Of a stretch of DNA of 64,000 nucleotides, positions 18,537-27,456 are shown one piece after another. Location: assembly GCA_963792125.1 (NCBI GenBank), contig CAWBVA010000012.1, forward strand, positions 62,001 to 126,000, in the 5' to 3' direction. Position numbers and translations under genes: made by a program. Position 1 is the first letter of the stretch; the number at the start of each line of letters is the position of its first letter. The notes under the pieces were generated by a model that saw only the letters and a program-made list of their open reading frames with translations, was not told the origin of the DNA and ran no database searches. The DNA is from Methanocella_A sp963792125 (GTDB lineage: Archaea > Halobacteriota > Methanocellia > Methanocellales > Methanocellaceae).

Positions 18537-19595
18537 CTATTTAATGAAGAAAAACACGACCGCCATCATCACATAGAGCGCGATGAGCTGGACGCCTTCG
18601 AGCCAGTTCGACTCGCCGTCAGAGGATATCATGTTGGCGATGACCACGGCGGCGATCACCGCGACCACCTCGAACTCGTTGAAGACCAGGTTCATCGGCG
18701 TGCCTATCAGCCAGCTTATGAACACGAGGACGGGGGCGATAAGCATCGCGATCTGGGTGCTGGAGCCCATGGCTATGTTCATGCTCAGGTCCATCTTGTT
18801 CTTGATGGCCATGAGGATGGCTGTGCTGTGCTCGGCGGCATTGCCGATGATGGCGATCACGATCACGCCGATGAACAGCTCGGTGAGGCCAAGGGACTGG
18901 CTAACGTGCTCGATGGAGCCGACCAGGATTTCACTTTCCACACCTACGGCGATCGTCGCCAGGGTCAGGATCACTGCAGCATATTTTATCGACCACTTCG
19001 GCTTGCACTCCTCCGGTTCCTCCTCGCAGTCGTAGAGGTGTTTGTGCGTCCGTAGCGAGAACAGCAGACTGCAAATGTAAGTGATGACCAGGACGGCCGA
19101 GATGCCCAGGCTGAGGTTTTCCACGTCCTCGAACTTGAGCACGTGCGCCGCCAGCGCCGGGAGCACCAGCCCGATGGCCGCGATCATCAGCATGGTCGAA
19201 GAGACGCCCTGCGCCGTCTGGTTGAAGGACTGCTTTTCCCGCTTCAGGCCGCCGAATAACATGGCACAGCCCGTGATCAGGAGGACGTTGCCTATGATGG
19301 CGCCGGTGATGGAGGCCTTCACGACCTCGAAGAGGCCTGCCTGGATGGCGAAGAAGGCAATGATCAGCTCCGTGGCATTGCCGAACGTCGCATTCAGCAG
19401 TCCGCCGATACCTGCGCCCACCTGCTTGGACAGCTCCTCTGTAGCCTTGCCCATGAAGCCTGCTATCGGGACGATCGCCATCGCTGCCGAAAGGAAGATA
19501 ATAATCGGGTCCACGCGCATAAGATCGAGAACGATACTGATCGGTATGAAGACGAGCAGGACCGCCAGGATACGGTCAAAGCTGAGCTTTAGCAT
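18537..19595 (-). CDS. Ca2+/H+ antiporter (CAX, CaCA superfamily)
   Basis: A 352-aa protein with about 11 membrane helices in two inverted halves. Each half carries the CaCA ion-site motif: 'GNATELIIAFFAI' (alpha-1) and 'GNAAEHSTAILMAI' (alpha-2). An acidic cytosolic loop 'DCEEEPEECKPK' lies between them. It would export Ca2+ or a similar cation in exchange for protons. The start ATG 19595 is near the gap to the divergent PAS-GAF gene; htpX follows on the same strand 38 bp after its stop. Intact. Confidence 0.93.
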   Translation of the reverse strand: MLKLSFDRILAVLLVFIPISIVLDLMRVDPIIIFLSAAMAIVPIAGFMGKATEELSKQVGAGIGGLLNATFGNATELIIAFFAIQAGLFEVVKASITGAIIGNVLLITGCAMLFGGLKREKQSFNQTAQGVSSTMLMIAAIGLVLPALAAHVLKFEDVENLSLGISAVLVITYICSLLFSLRTHKHLYDCEEEPEECKPKWSIKYAAVILTLATIAVGVESEILVGSIEHVSQSLGLTELFIGVIVIAIIGNAAEHSTAILMAIKNKMDLSMNIAMGSSTQIAMLIAPVLVFISWLIGTPMNLVFNEFEVVAVIAAVVIANMISSDGESNWLEGVQLIALYVMMAVVFFFIK

Positions 19596-19708
19596 AGCGT
19601 GAAAATAGCCGTGGCACCAATATATAGCTAACTATCCGCAAAACAATCGGCTTATTTATATATAAATATATAATATATTATTGTCACATCAGTCAGGGGT
19701 ATTTTTCC

Positions 19709-21439
19709 ATGCTGGCAAAAAAAAGCGGCCGACAGACGGCAGGGAGCATAATAAGCGACCTCGATGCTTACGATCGTCTGTGCGTCCCCGTGCTTACCGT
19801 GGGCAGGGACTTCAGGATTTTGCTCATGAACGAGAAGGCTTGTGAGCTGACAGGCTATTCCCGGGAAGACGGACGGGAGAAAAAGCTGTTTGACATCGCG
19901 AGCCCCGGCGACCTGAAGAGCCAGATGCTGCGGGTGTTTAAGGGCAGGGCACTGGCCGGCGACTTTACGGCCGACGGCACGCTAGTGACAAAAAACGGCC
20001 GCATCAGGAAAGTGGAATGGCAGTGCCGTATCCGGTACGAAGGAGCATCGCCCGCGGGAGCGATCATCACGTTCGTGGACCTGACCGGCGCCGGGATGGC
20101 AATGGAGCTGGCAAGAGTTGTAGCAGGCAGTGGCACCCTCGAGGAGACAGCCTGCAGGTTCATGGACCTGCTGAGCGACCCGCTGAACCTGAAGATGGCC
20201 AGCATCAGCCTGTACCCGGAAAAAGGGGAACCCTGCACTTATACCAGGGCATATCCCCACGGGGGAGTGCGCAAGAAGCCAAGGCATGCCCTGCAGGACA
20301 GCCAGCCCGCGCTCTCGCAGACATATACGCGGATATTTCCGCTGACATCGGGCAACCGCAAGATCGGCAGGCTCGAGCTGAAGACTTACGGGGGATCACC
20401 GCTCATGGCAGAGGATGAGGCATACGTCAGCCGTCTTTGCGAGACACTGGCCGACGGCATTGCCCGCCTGATGCCAGGAGAGCGAAGAGCAGAGCATCCG
20501 CCGTCAGCTGGCACAGAGCAGCCATCACAGGAGCCGGGCATGACACAACCGTCCGGCCTGGATGCCGACGAGAGCCGCGACATGATCAACCACCTGATGA
20601 ACATGCTGCCTCACGGCGTGATTATTTGCGGCCGGGACGACCGGGTCACGATGGCCAACGAGGCCGCCGGCCGGATACTGGGCGTCGACAGACAGGGCCT
20701 GGAGGGCCGCACAGTGCTTGAAATCGCCCGGGACCTGGGGCAGGAGCAAGCCAGCGGCAGGCCGGTGACTCGCAGGAATCTCGCCGTATGCAGGGCACTG
20801 GGCACCGGAAATCCCGTCCACAACGTGCGATCGACCATACTGGTGAGTGGCTGGCGCCGGGTGATTAATACCAGCGCCATGCCGTTGCGTAATGCGGCCG
20901 GCAAGGTCACCGGGTGCATGTCGACTATGAGGGACGTGACCGCAATGGAGTCCATTGTCCGGCTGGGCCACATGGCCGTGAAGGAGCGGAACGTCAATGA
21001 GCTCATCGAAGAGTCGCTGGATGTCATCCTGAACGCCTCCGGCCTCCGGCTGGCCAGCCTGTATCTCTGGGATGGCAGCACGTTACGGCTCAAGGTACAG
21101 AAAGGCGAACACCGGGGCATGCCAGTGCCAGTCTGCATGGACGAGCCGGACCTCCAGAACCCGACGATACAGAGCCGTGTTTACCTGAGCGGCAAGCCGC
21201 TGATGATCAAGGACTACCGGCGCTGCGCCTCAGTCCGGCTGTTCGACCCGCTGGCCCGGAAACGGCCGGTGCAGAGCATGGCGGGGATACCGCTGCGCAC
21301 TGACCGGGGCGTGATCGGGGTGCTGGTCGTTGCCACTGGAGAGAAACAGCCGTTAGCCGAATCCCACGTGACTGAGCTGACCGCCATGTGCAGCCAGATG
21401 GCCGCCGGCATCGACCGGGCCTGGAGGCTGGACATTTAA
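19709..21439 (+). CDS. PAS-GAF-PAS-GAF sensory protein without kinase domain
   Basis: A 576-aa cytoplasmic sensor. PAS1 is at about 17-125 ('VLTVGRDFRILLMNEKACEL'), GAF1 at about 135-260, PAS2 at about 292-425 ('GRDDRVTMANEAAGRILGVD') and GAF2 at about 430-573 ('GIPLRTDRGVIGVLVVATGE'). There is no HisKA, HATPase, receiver, HTH or cyclase domain after GAF2, so it must signal by protein contact or be a partial kinase partner. The ATG at 19709 follows an AT-rich promoter (TATATATAAATATATAAT region near 19657-19680). Confidence 0.82.
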   Translation: MLAKKSGRQTAGSIISDLDAYDRLCVPVLTVGRDFRILLMNEKACELTGYSREDGREKKLFDIASPGDLKSQMLRVFKGRALAGDFTADGTLVTKNGRIRKVEWQCRIRYEGASPAGAIITFVDLTGAGMAMELARVVAGSGTLEETACRFMDLLSDPLNLKMASISLYPEKGEPCTYTRAYPHGGVRKKPRHALQDSQPALSQTYTRIFPLTSGNRKIGRLELKTYGGSPLMAEDEAYVSRLCETLADGIARLMPGERRAEHPPSAGTEQPSQEPGMTQPSGLDADESRDMINHLMNMLPHGVIICGRDDRVTMANEAAGRILGVDRQGLEGRTVLEIARDLGQEQASGRPVTRRNLAVCRALGTGNPVHNVRSTILVSGWRRVINTSAMPLRNAAGKVTGCMSTMRDVTAMESIVRLGHMAVKERNVNELIEESLDVILNASGLRLASLYLWDGSTLRLKVQKGEHRGMPVPVCMDEPDLQNPTIQSRVYLSGKPLMIKDYRRCASVRLFDPLARKRPVQSMAGIPLRTDRGVIGVLVVATGEKQPLAESHVTELTAMCSQMAAGIDRAWRLDI

Positions 21440-21636
21440 GCTGCAAATTGACGGAGCGGCGACAAAAGGACCTGACATTCGCGCAAAGCCGTGGCGATAC
21501 TCGCACCGGCGGAGGGTACCGTGCTGCTGGCGTCGGCATCCGGGGTGCTGAAAGAACGGTAAAAAACGGCTGTTTTTAGCTAATAACATGATAATGGTTT
21601 AGCCAATGCGCTCAGACTATCTTCGGGGATGGAATT
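21440..21636. other. Intergenic gap before the KPT-rich protein
   Basis: About 200 bp with no gene seen. It contains GAACGGTAAAAAACGGCTGTTTTT near 21555, which may end the PAS-GAF transcript. Confidence 0.35.
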
Positions 21637-22977
21637 TTGACATTGAAACGCACTAAATTACTTTCAGTGCTGTTAGCGGCAGCCATTGTGTGTACTGCCT
21701 TCGCGGTAGCCTTAGAGGCCGCCAGCGGGCAGCAGTATGCAGGCCAGGGCAGCCTGGCGTTGCCCGGCCTCAACCTGCAGGGCTTCACCAGCGACGGGAA
21801 TAACATCTGCCTGTCAGTGAGCGTCGCCTCGCAGGAGGGCTCGAGGACCTATTTCCTCGTGAATAAGATCGCAGTCTATGGCCAGGGCGCCACCGCTGCA
21901 ACGCTCTATGAGCTCAATGGCGCGCTGCCTGGCGTGATGGACACGAAAGATAACAGCTTCCAGATCGACATGAGCCGGCTGTCCTCGTACGTCGGACAGC
22001 CGCAGCAGGTCAGCATCGACGATCTCTACCGCGTCATGAGACCGGACGTCAACACGCTGTTCTTCAGGTTCGTCACGAACTCGGCCAGCATACAGGGCGG
22101 GCAGGCGGTCTTCCGTGTGACAAACATCGACGTGATAGCGCCGGACGGCGGCATGCAGACATATACCATGAGCCAGCCGGTATCGCTGGTCTACGACCAG
22201 TCCTCGTCGAGGATATACACGGTAGGCTTCAGCCAGATGTACGACTTCTTCAATACGTACATTACGAACGTGCAGAACAACTACTACACGACGGTCGTCT
22301 ATAACATCAACGTGATCGGCACCGTGCCAGTTACTCCGGCTATTGTATACCCGGTCCTGACGCCGATCGTCTTCCCGGCGCCGTTCCCCGTCTACTATCC
22401 GGTGCCGTTCCCGGTGCCGTTCCCGACGGTGAAGCCTTCGGTCACGCCGACCATGAAGCCGACGGTAACGCCAGGGCCGACAGCTACAGTCAGCCCGAAA
22501 CCCACGGCGACCGTATCTCCAGGGCCGACAGCCACCATGAAGCCGACGGCGACAGTTACGCCAAAGCCGACGGCGACAGCGAAGCCTACCGTGACGGCCA
22601 GTCCGAAGCCCGGCGTGACAGTCTCACCCAAGCCAACTGGCACGCTGAAGCCGACGCTCGCACCTTCCGGAATGCCTACGGCGACTATGAAGCCGACAGG
22701 GATACCGACAGGCACGCTGAAGCCGACGTTGAAGCCAACGTTCAAGCCAACCCTCAAGCCGACAGGGATACCGGCCGGAACTCTGGTACCGACGTTCAAG
22801 CCGACGACAAAACCGGTCGTCACGGCAAAGCCGACAATGGGCATGCCGACGAAATCGCCGGTTTCGACCTTCAAGCCGACATCGAAGCCCATTATGCAGC
22901 CGACGGGCAAACCAATCGGGCAGCCGACCTTCAACGCCCCGAAGATGCCCACGGCCACGATATCGCCAGGCATGTAA
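21637..22977 (+). CDS. Secreted Lys-Pro-Thr repeat-rich protein
   Basis: A 446-aa exported protein starting at TTG 21637 (or TTG 21643) behind GGGGATGG. The signal peptide is 'LSVLLAAAIVCTAFAVALEA'. A folded domain (about 30-245) has no family I recognise. A hydrophobic Pro/Phe/Val stretch ('PAPFPVYYPVPFPVPFP') leads into about 180 residues of imperfect KPT/TPK/PTxT repeats, highly basic and Thr-rich. There is no C-terminal membrane anchor or sorting signal, so it is secreted or held by charge to the cell surface. The Thr repeats are likely O-glycosylation sites (inference). A perfect terminator hairpin follows the stop. Confidence 0.8.
   Translation: MTLKRTKLLSVLLAAAIVCTAFAVALEAASGQQYAGQGSLALPGLNLQGFTSDGNNICLSVSVASQEGSRTYFLVNKIAVYGQGATAATLYELNGALPGVMDTKDNSFQIDMSRLSSYVGQPQQVSIDDLYRVMRPDVNTLFFRFVTNSASIQGGQAVFRVTNIDVIAPDGGMQTYTMSQPVSLVYDQSSSRIYTVGFSQMYDFFNTYITNVQNNYYTTVVYNINVIGTVPVTPAIVYPVLTPIVFPAPFPVYYPVPFPVPFPTVKPSVTPTMKPTVTPGPTATVSPKPTATVSPGPTATMKPTATVTPKPTATAKPTVTASPKPGVTVSPKPTGTLKPTLAPSGMPTATMKPTGIPTGTLKPTLKPTFKPTLKPTGIPAGTLVPTFKPTTKPVVTAKPTMGMPTKSPVSTFKPTSKPIMQPTGKPIGQPTFNAPKMPTATISPGM
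22435..22960 (+). repeat. Imperfect short tandem repeats coding KPT/TPT
   Basis: Words such as AAGCCGACG, ACGGCGACAG and ACCTTCAAGCCG recur dozens of times with variable spacing and give the Lys-Pro-Thr tail. The array is low-complexity coding DNA, prone to slippage, and no fixed unit longer than about 12 nt is kept. Confidence 0.75.
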
Positions 22978-23004
22978 GGCATGGGTCACCCATGCCTCTT
23001 TTTT
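22977..23004 (+). terminator. Hairpin terminator after the KPT-rich gene
   Basis: AGGCATGGG / CCCATGCCT forms a 9-bp perfect stem with a 3-nt loop, followed by CTTTTTT. It begins on the last base of the stop codon (22975-22977). Confidence 0.8.
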
Positions 23005-23146
23005 ACGGTTCTCACTTGGTAATTAATAATTGCTAAATCGTTTCCGGGTAGGAATTCTATTTATAAGGAAGATTTCAATAGAATAAATGCTTGCAGAAGC
23101 TCTTTATGCGCCTGAATATGATGCTGAGCGGCTCTGCGGAGGACCA

Positions 23147-23374
23147 ATGAACCTGAAAGTGCTGTACCAGACGCCTGTGCTGAAGCTGATGAATATCCTG
23201 GTATTTGTCGATTCGTTCATACTCATTTCAATAGGCGTGGGATTACAGGGCAACCAGGGGTTAGCTTTCGGCGCGGTCTACGGCCTCCTGGGCGGCATCA
23301 CTGCGGTACTGGCGTTCAACATGGTCGTGGTCGCGATGATTATGATGAACACCCGCACGCAAAGCAAAGCTTAA
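23147..23374 (+). CDS. Small two-helix membrane protein upstream of hisI
   Basis: A 75-aa protein with two hydrophobic helices ('MNILVFVDSFILISIGVGL' and 'GGITAVLAFNMVVVAMIMM'). ATG 23147 has a strong RBS (GGAGG, 5 bp before). An in-frame ATG at 23087 lies about 27 bp after a TATA-like TTTATAAG near 23057 and could be a leaderless start, giving 95 aa. No family recognised. It lies 26 bp before hisI on the same strand, so probably co-transcribed, without an obvious link to histidine synthesis. Confidence 0.6.
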   Translation: MNLKVLYQTPVLKLMNILVFVDSFILISIGVGLQGNQGLAFGAVYGLLGGITAVLAFNMVVVAMIMMNTRTQSKA

Positions 23375-23400
23375 AGGCATACGCAACCATTATTCTGCTG

Positions 23401-23787
23401 ATGATCGAGCCCGAGTTCAAGGACGGGCTGCTGCCGGCCATCGTGCAGGACGCCGTCACCCTCGAAGTACTCATGTTCGCCTACATGAGCCCCGAGTCCT
23501 TACGGCTGACGCGCGAGACAGGCATCGCCCACTACTACAGCCGGAGCCGCGGAAAGCTCTGGAAGAAAGGCGAGACCTCCGGACACCTGCAGCACGTGAA
23601 AGAGATACGCATCGACTGCGACCGCGACTGTCTGCTGTTACTTGTGGAGCAGGACGTTGCAGCGTGCCACACCGGGTACCGGTCATGCTTCTACCGCACC
23701 GTCGACGGCAGGACAGTGGGACACAAAGTCTTCGAGCCAGGAGACGTGTACGGGAACCACGAAGACACGAAGGGGACAAAAGTATAA
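23401..23787 (+). CDS. hisI: Phosphoribosyl-AMP cyclohydrolase
   Basis: Opens the purine ring of PR-AMP, the third step of histidine synthesis. Conserved features are 'DAVTLEVLMFAYM', 'THYYSRSR'-like 'IAHYYSRSRGKLWKKGETSG' and the metal-binding 'DCDRDCLLLLVEQ...ACHTGYRSCFYR' Cys residues. The core ends near residue 113. The last ~14 residues ('GNHEDTKGTKV') are encoded by an intergenic-type short-word repeat that has run into the gene. 128 aa, single-function form without hisE. Confidence 0.94.
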   Translation: MIEPEFKDGLLPAIVQDAVTLEVLMFAYMSPESLRLTRETGIAHYYSRSRGKLWKKGETSGHLQHVKEIRIDCDRDCLLLLVEQDVAACHTGYRSCFYRTVDGRTVGHKVFEPGDVYGNHEDTKGTKV

Positions 23788-23855
23788 AGGAATTTTAATT
23801 TCTCTGTACCTTCGATACTATTGTGCCTTTGTGAGACAGTTTTTTATGCTGACAA
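23755..23855. repeat. Short-word repeat overlapping hisI 3' end
   Basis: ACCACGAAGACACGAAGGGGACAAAAGTA at about 23757-23785 is roughly complementary to TGTACCTTCGATACTATTGTGCCTTTGTG at about 23807-23835. It is a weak member of the dispersed inverted-repeat class and supplies the final codons of hisI. Confidence 0.5.
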
Positions 23856-23877
23856 TTTAATTTAAGAGTGTGAGAAG

Positions 23878-25743
23878 ATGCCATCAGCCATGAAGTTAGT
23901 GCCGGATACCAGCACGATCATTAACGGCAGCATTACCGAGCGCGTCGAGTCTGGCGAGTTCAAGGGCGCGAACATCATAGTTCCCGAGGCCGTCGTATCG
24001 GAACTGGAGGCGCAGGCGAACAAGGGCCGGGAGATCGGCCACAACGGCCTCGAGGAGTTGCGGAAGCTCCACGACATGGCCGTGAACGGGGAAATCACGC
24101 TGCAGTTCACCGGGCCGCGGCCGACGCTGGAACAGGTCCGGCTGGCCCCGGGAGGCGAGATTGATTTCATGATCCGGAGCATCGCGGTCAAGTACAACGC
24201 GAAGTTCGTGACCAGCGACAAAGTGCAGGCGAGCGTCGCCCGCGCGACAGGCATCGAAGTGATCTACATCCAGCCGGAAAGGGAAGAGCGCAAGCCCCTG
24301 TCCCTGATGAATTACTTTACGCCGGACACCATGTCAGTGCACCTGAAGGCCGACGTGGAGCCCTATGCGAAAAGGGGAAGCATCACCGCCATGCGGCTGG
24401 AGAAGATCGGCGATAAAAAGCTCAATAGCAAGGACCTGCTGCGCATGGCCCACGAGATACTGGAACACGCCAAGACCGACCCGAACGGGTTCATTGAGAT
24501 GGAAAAAGGCGGAGCGACCGTCGTACAGCTCGGCTCGCTGCGCATCGCCATCGCCACCCCGCCGTTCTCGGACGGCGTGGAGATCACGGCCGTCAGGCCC
24601 ATCGCAAAGCTCAGTCTGGAAGAGTACGCGTTTAGTAAAGCACTCAAGGAACGGATCATCGAAAAGCGCCGTGGCATCCTCGTCTCCGGGCCTCCGGGCG
24701 CAGGCAAGTCCACCTTCGCCCAGGCCATCGCGGAATTCCTTTATGAGCATGATTTCATCGTCAAGACCATGGAGTCGCCCCGCGACCTGCAGCTGCCGGA
24801 AGCGATCACCCAGTACGCGCCGCTGGACGGCAGCATGGAAAACACTGCCGACATCCTGCTGCTGGTGCGGCCGGACTACACGATCTACGACGAGCTTCGC
24901 AAGACGTCGGACTTCATGGTGTTTGCAGACATGCGCCTGGCCGGCGTGGGCATGATCGGCGTGGTGCATGCGACCAGGGGCATCGACGCAGTGCAGCGCT
25001 TCATCGGCCGCATCGAGCTGGGCGTGATACCGCAGGTGGTCGACACCATCGTGTTCATCGACAGAGGCTCCATCGAGAAAGTCTACGATCTCATCTTCAC
25101 TGTAAAGGTGCCCCATGGCATGCAGGAAGCGGACCTGGCCCGGCCCGTCATCCTGGTGAAAGAGATGGAGTCCGGCAGGCCCGAGTACGAGATTTACACA
25201 TACGGCGAGCAGGTCGTCGTGATGCCGGTTGGCGCCGAGTCGAAGAAGCCGAAGGCGGTCCAGAAGCTGGCCGCGAAGGAAATACAGAAAGAGATCGGCA
25301 AGTATGTCCGGGGCTACGTCGAAGTGGAGATGCAGACCGACAACAAAGCCCTGGTCCGGGTAAAGGAAAAGGACGTCCCCGGGCTGATCGGCAAGGCCGG
25401 CAAGACCATCGACGAGATCGAGCGCAGCCTGGGGGTACACATCGACGTGAGGCCGCTGGAGGAAGCGCCAACCTCGCCGAAGGCAGTATTTGCGAAGACG
25501 GCAGGGACGAAGAAAGGCGAGGAGATCACCGTCCGCATGGACGAGACCAAGCGGCATGTCGTCCTGGACCTCGGCGACCGGTACACCGGCCAGACCGTCG
25601 AGATTATGGCCGGAGGCAAGTACCTCTTCACCGCCACCCCGGGCAAAGGCGGACAGATCAAGGTGCCCAAGGGCTCCACACTGACCGACCGGCTGCTGAG
25701 CGCCGCAGGAGAAGGCGAGGAGATCACTGCAAAGCTCGTATAG
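23878..25743 (+). CDS. PIN-domain / PilT-like ATPase / KH protein
   Basis: A 621-aa archaeal three-part protein. The PIN nuclease-like domain (about 5-135) has acidic residues in 'LVPDTSTIING', 'VVSELEAQ' and 'FVTSDKVQ'. A PilT/VirB11-type ATPase core (about 215-440) has Walker A 'SGPPGAGKSTFAQAIAEF'. A KH RNA-binding domain (about 485-545) has 'VPGLIGKAGKTIDEIER' (GxxG loop 'GKAG'). A C-terminal beta-rich TRAM-like region ends the protein. It is thought to act on RNA, but its substrate is not known. ATG 23878 follows GAGTGTGAGAAG; a second ATG lies at 23890. Confidence 0.9.
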   Translation: MPSAMKLVPDTSTIINGSITERVESGEFKGANIIVPEAVVSELEAQANKGREIGHNGLEELRKLHDMAVNGEITLQFTGPRPTLEQVRLAPGGEIDFMIRSIAVKYNAKFVTSDKVQASVARATGIEVIYIQPEREERKPLSLMNYFTPDTMSVHLKADVEPYAKRGSITAMRLEKIGDKKLNSKDLLRMAHEILEHAKTDPNGFIEMEKGGATVVQLGSLRIAIATPPFSDGVEITAVRPIAKLSLEEYAFSKALKERIIEKRRGILVSGPPGAGKSTFAQAIAEFLYEHDFIVKTMESPRDLQLPEAITQYAPLDGSMENTADILLLVRPDYTIYDELRKTSDFMVFADMRLAGVGMIGVVHATRGIDAVQRFIGRIELGVIPQVVDTIVFIDRGSIEKVYDLIFTVKVPHGMQEADLARPVILVKEMESGRPEYEIYTYGEQVVVMPVGAESKKPKAVQKLAAKEIQKEIGKYVRGYVEVEMQTDNKALVRVKEKDVPGLIGKAGKTIDEIERSLGVHIDVRPLEEAPTSPKAVFAKTAGTKKGEEITVRMDETKRHVVLDLGDRYTGQTVEIMAGGKYLFTATPGKGGQIKVPKGSTLTDRLLSAAGEGEEITAKLV

Positions 25744-25774
25744 TATAGCCATTCGTGGACTGTTGTAAACGCTA

Positions 25775-25912
25775 AGAAGGCACCTGACACGAAGTACACA
25801 GAGGCCACGAGGTACACAACGTACGTTTAAAGAAAAGGTCACCGTAGCCACCTCCCTATCCAGAACGTCGTGTACTTTGTGGCCATCGTGGCCTTTGTGT
25901 TGGGTGCCTTCT
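25775..25912. repeat. Inverted repeat, GTACACAACG/GGCCACGA family
   Basis: The left arm AGAAGGCACCTGACACGAAG... (25775-25829) pairs with the right arm ...TGGCCTTTGTGTTGGGTGCCTTCT (25865-25912); both include GTACACAACGT / ACGTCGTGTAC. The loop is about 35 bp. It lies downstream of the PIN-ATPase gene and belongs with 33534-33641. Confidence 0.8.
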
Positions 25913-26040
25913 CAGCCTGTATAAAAACCTCTGTGCCCCGCATTATTACTTTCAAGGCGCTTATTGGAAAAGCTTTTATGTAATAATGTGAAAATAAGTA
26001 TTGGCCATCACCTGACAAACAATGGCCTGGTTATGATATC

Positions 26041-26841
26041 ATGGTTTACAGATTCGAGGACATCGTCGAGAAAAACGTGGACGACCTGATGAGCGTTTGC
26101 GGCAATACCCCCGGCATCGACCGGAACCCGAACTTCCTGGAGGGACGGGCGGCGAGGCGGCAGTGGCTGCTGGAGACGATCGAGAAGTTCGGCACTGCCG
26201 GAGTGCTGGCATATGAAGAGAGCCGTCCGGTAGCGTTCGTGGAGTGCTCTCCGGCACACGCCCACCCGCTCGGGCCCTTCGCTGCGGACCCTGCGAGGAC
26301 GGCAGTCATCGACTGCGCATGGTACCGGCAGGACGCAGGGGTTGCAGCCAGGAAGGCAATCCTGGACGACATGTTCGCCCGCAAGTGGTTCGATAAGCTG
26401 CTGGGCAAGAAGTGCAGGTACGTCGATGTGCTCACGATAAAGAACGCGCCCATCATGCAGTACGATTTCTACAAAGAGTACGGCTTCCGGGACGCCATCG
26501 AGCTGCAGGGCCATGCCACCGTCCGGTACCTGCTGCGGTACCCCGTAAAGGGCGAGAAAATCGAGCCCCGGACAGAGCAGATCAATTTCTGCGATGCAGG
26601 GAAGAACGTGCTGGTGCTGGGCATCTACCGGCAGTGCCACATGCCGTTCATGATCGCGGGAAAAATCCGTAAGGCCGTAGAGGGAATCGACGGGCTCACC
26701 GTCAAAGTGGTGGATTACTGGTCGACCGGCAACCCGGTGGTCTGCGAATCCGCTATCAATGGCAAGCCTGCCTTCGACGGGCCGGTCTTCTTCATGGATG
26801 ACGAGCAGATACGCGAGTCAGTGAAAGCCAAAATGGTTTGA
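26041..26841 (+). CDS. GNAT acetyltransferase with YoaP-like C-terminal domain
   Basis: A 266-aa protein. The N-terminal GNAT half (about 1-165) has 'NAPIMQYDFYKEYGFRDAIE' as its terminal acetyl-CoA strand and helix. The C-terminal part (about 185-260: 'VLGIYRQCHMPFMIAGKIRK') resembles the thioredoxin-like YoaP add-on found in a subset of GNATs. The usual second Cys of a CxxC is absent ('RQCHMPF'), so redox activity is unlikely. ATG 26041 is the only good start. It is a single gene flanked by repeats on both sides. Substrate unknown. Confidence 0.75.
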   Translation: MVYRFEDIVEKNVDDLMSVCGNTPGIDRNPNFLEGRAARRQWLLETIEKFGTAGVLAYEESRPVAFVECSPAHAHPLGPFAADPARTAVIDCAWYRQDAGVAARKAILDDMFARKWFDKLLGKKCRYVDVLTIKNAPIMQYDFYKEYGFRDAIELQGHATVRYLLRYPVKGEKIEPRTEQINFCDAGKNVLVLGIYRQCHMPFMIAGKIRKAVEGIDGLTVKVVDYWSTGNPVVCESAINGKPAFDGPVFFMDDEQIRESVKAKMV

Positions 26842-26882
26842 CGCTAATGGCACATAGATCTCTGTAAGAGCAAAAGAAAAAA

Positions 26883-26968
26883 TATTACAGGACACAGGAC
26901 ATCAGAGCAATTTGGTCATTATATACTAACCATGCCAGTGGTGTCCTTATGTCCTTTGTGTCCTTCAG
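26883..26968. repeat. Short inverted repeat (GGACACAGGACAT)
   Basis: ACAGGACACAGGACAT (26882-26897) is complementary to ATGTCCTTTGTGTCCT (26949-26964). It sits between the convergent GNAT and DUF378 genes and may serve as a shared transcript end. Confidence 0.6.
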
Positions 26969-26974
26969 GCTAAT

Positions 26975-27217
26975 TCAGGGCCTGATGATGGGCCGTTCGG
27001 CTGGCTTACCGGCCAGCATGAGGTAGAGCGGGTAGATCAGGTAGATCGCCGCAAGGCCGACGACGATGTAGATCAGCTTCGTTATAATGCTCGCCGTCAC
27101 CGAGCCGAACAGGGCCTCTACCAGGTTGAACCCGAAGGCCACCAGCAGCCAGTTGATGCCGCCGATGATCGTAAGCACCAGCGCTATTACCGTAAGTGGG
27201 TCGTTCCTCACATCCAT
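26975..27217 (-). CDS. DUF378 small membrane protein
   Basis: An 80-aa protein with two helices. 'ALVLTIIGGINWLLVAFGFNLVEALFG' is the DUF378 signature (GxINWGL/LVxxFGxNLV). Function unknown. The start ATG 27217 lies close to an AT-rich promoter region (27240-27275). Confidence 0.85.
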   Translation of the reverse strand: MDVRNDPLTVIALVLTIIGGINWLLVAFGFNLVEALFGSVTASIITKLIYIVVGLAAIYLIYPLYLMLAGKPAERPIIRP

Positions 27218-27416
27218 AAAATCACCAACTCAAGGTAATGACAATGGATATTTATAAATTATTAAAAATATTATTAGTCCCCGTCGTACCGGAGCAGTTT
27301 AAACCATTTTACCGCCAGCAGAAAGCGCGTATGCAATGGCAGATATTGCGATAGCCATGAAGGAACCGGCAGAGATATCATATCTGGAAGAAGATGAGAT
27401 GGCCGTCATTCGCAGA

Positions 27417-27426
27417 TTTTATATAG
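27417..27426 (+). promoter_or_regulatory. TATA box of tRNA-Arg
   Basis: TTTTATATAG, about 30-40 bp upstream of the mature tRNA 5' end, is the expected place for an archaeal TATA element with a short leader. Confidence 0.65.
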
Positions 27427-27456
27427 CAGGATGCACATTTTAGATTCGCCTATTCT

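Noticed and set aside
22395..22982. Long antisense frame rich in Val-Gly-Phe repeats
   Set aside because: It is the mirror of the KPT repeat on the coding strand; a low-complexity coding tract opens all frames.
24334..25851. 505-aa frame opposite the PIN-ATPase gene
   Set aside because: Shadow frame caused by GC-rich codon use; the plus strand has all domain motifs.
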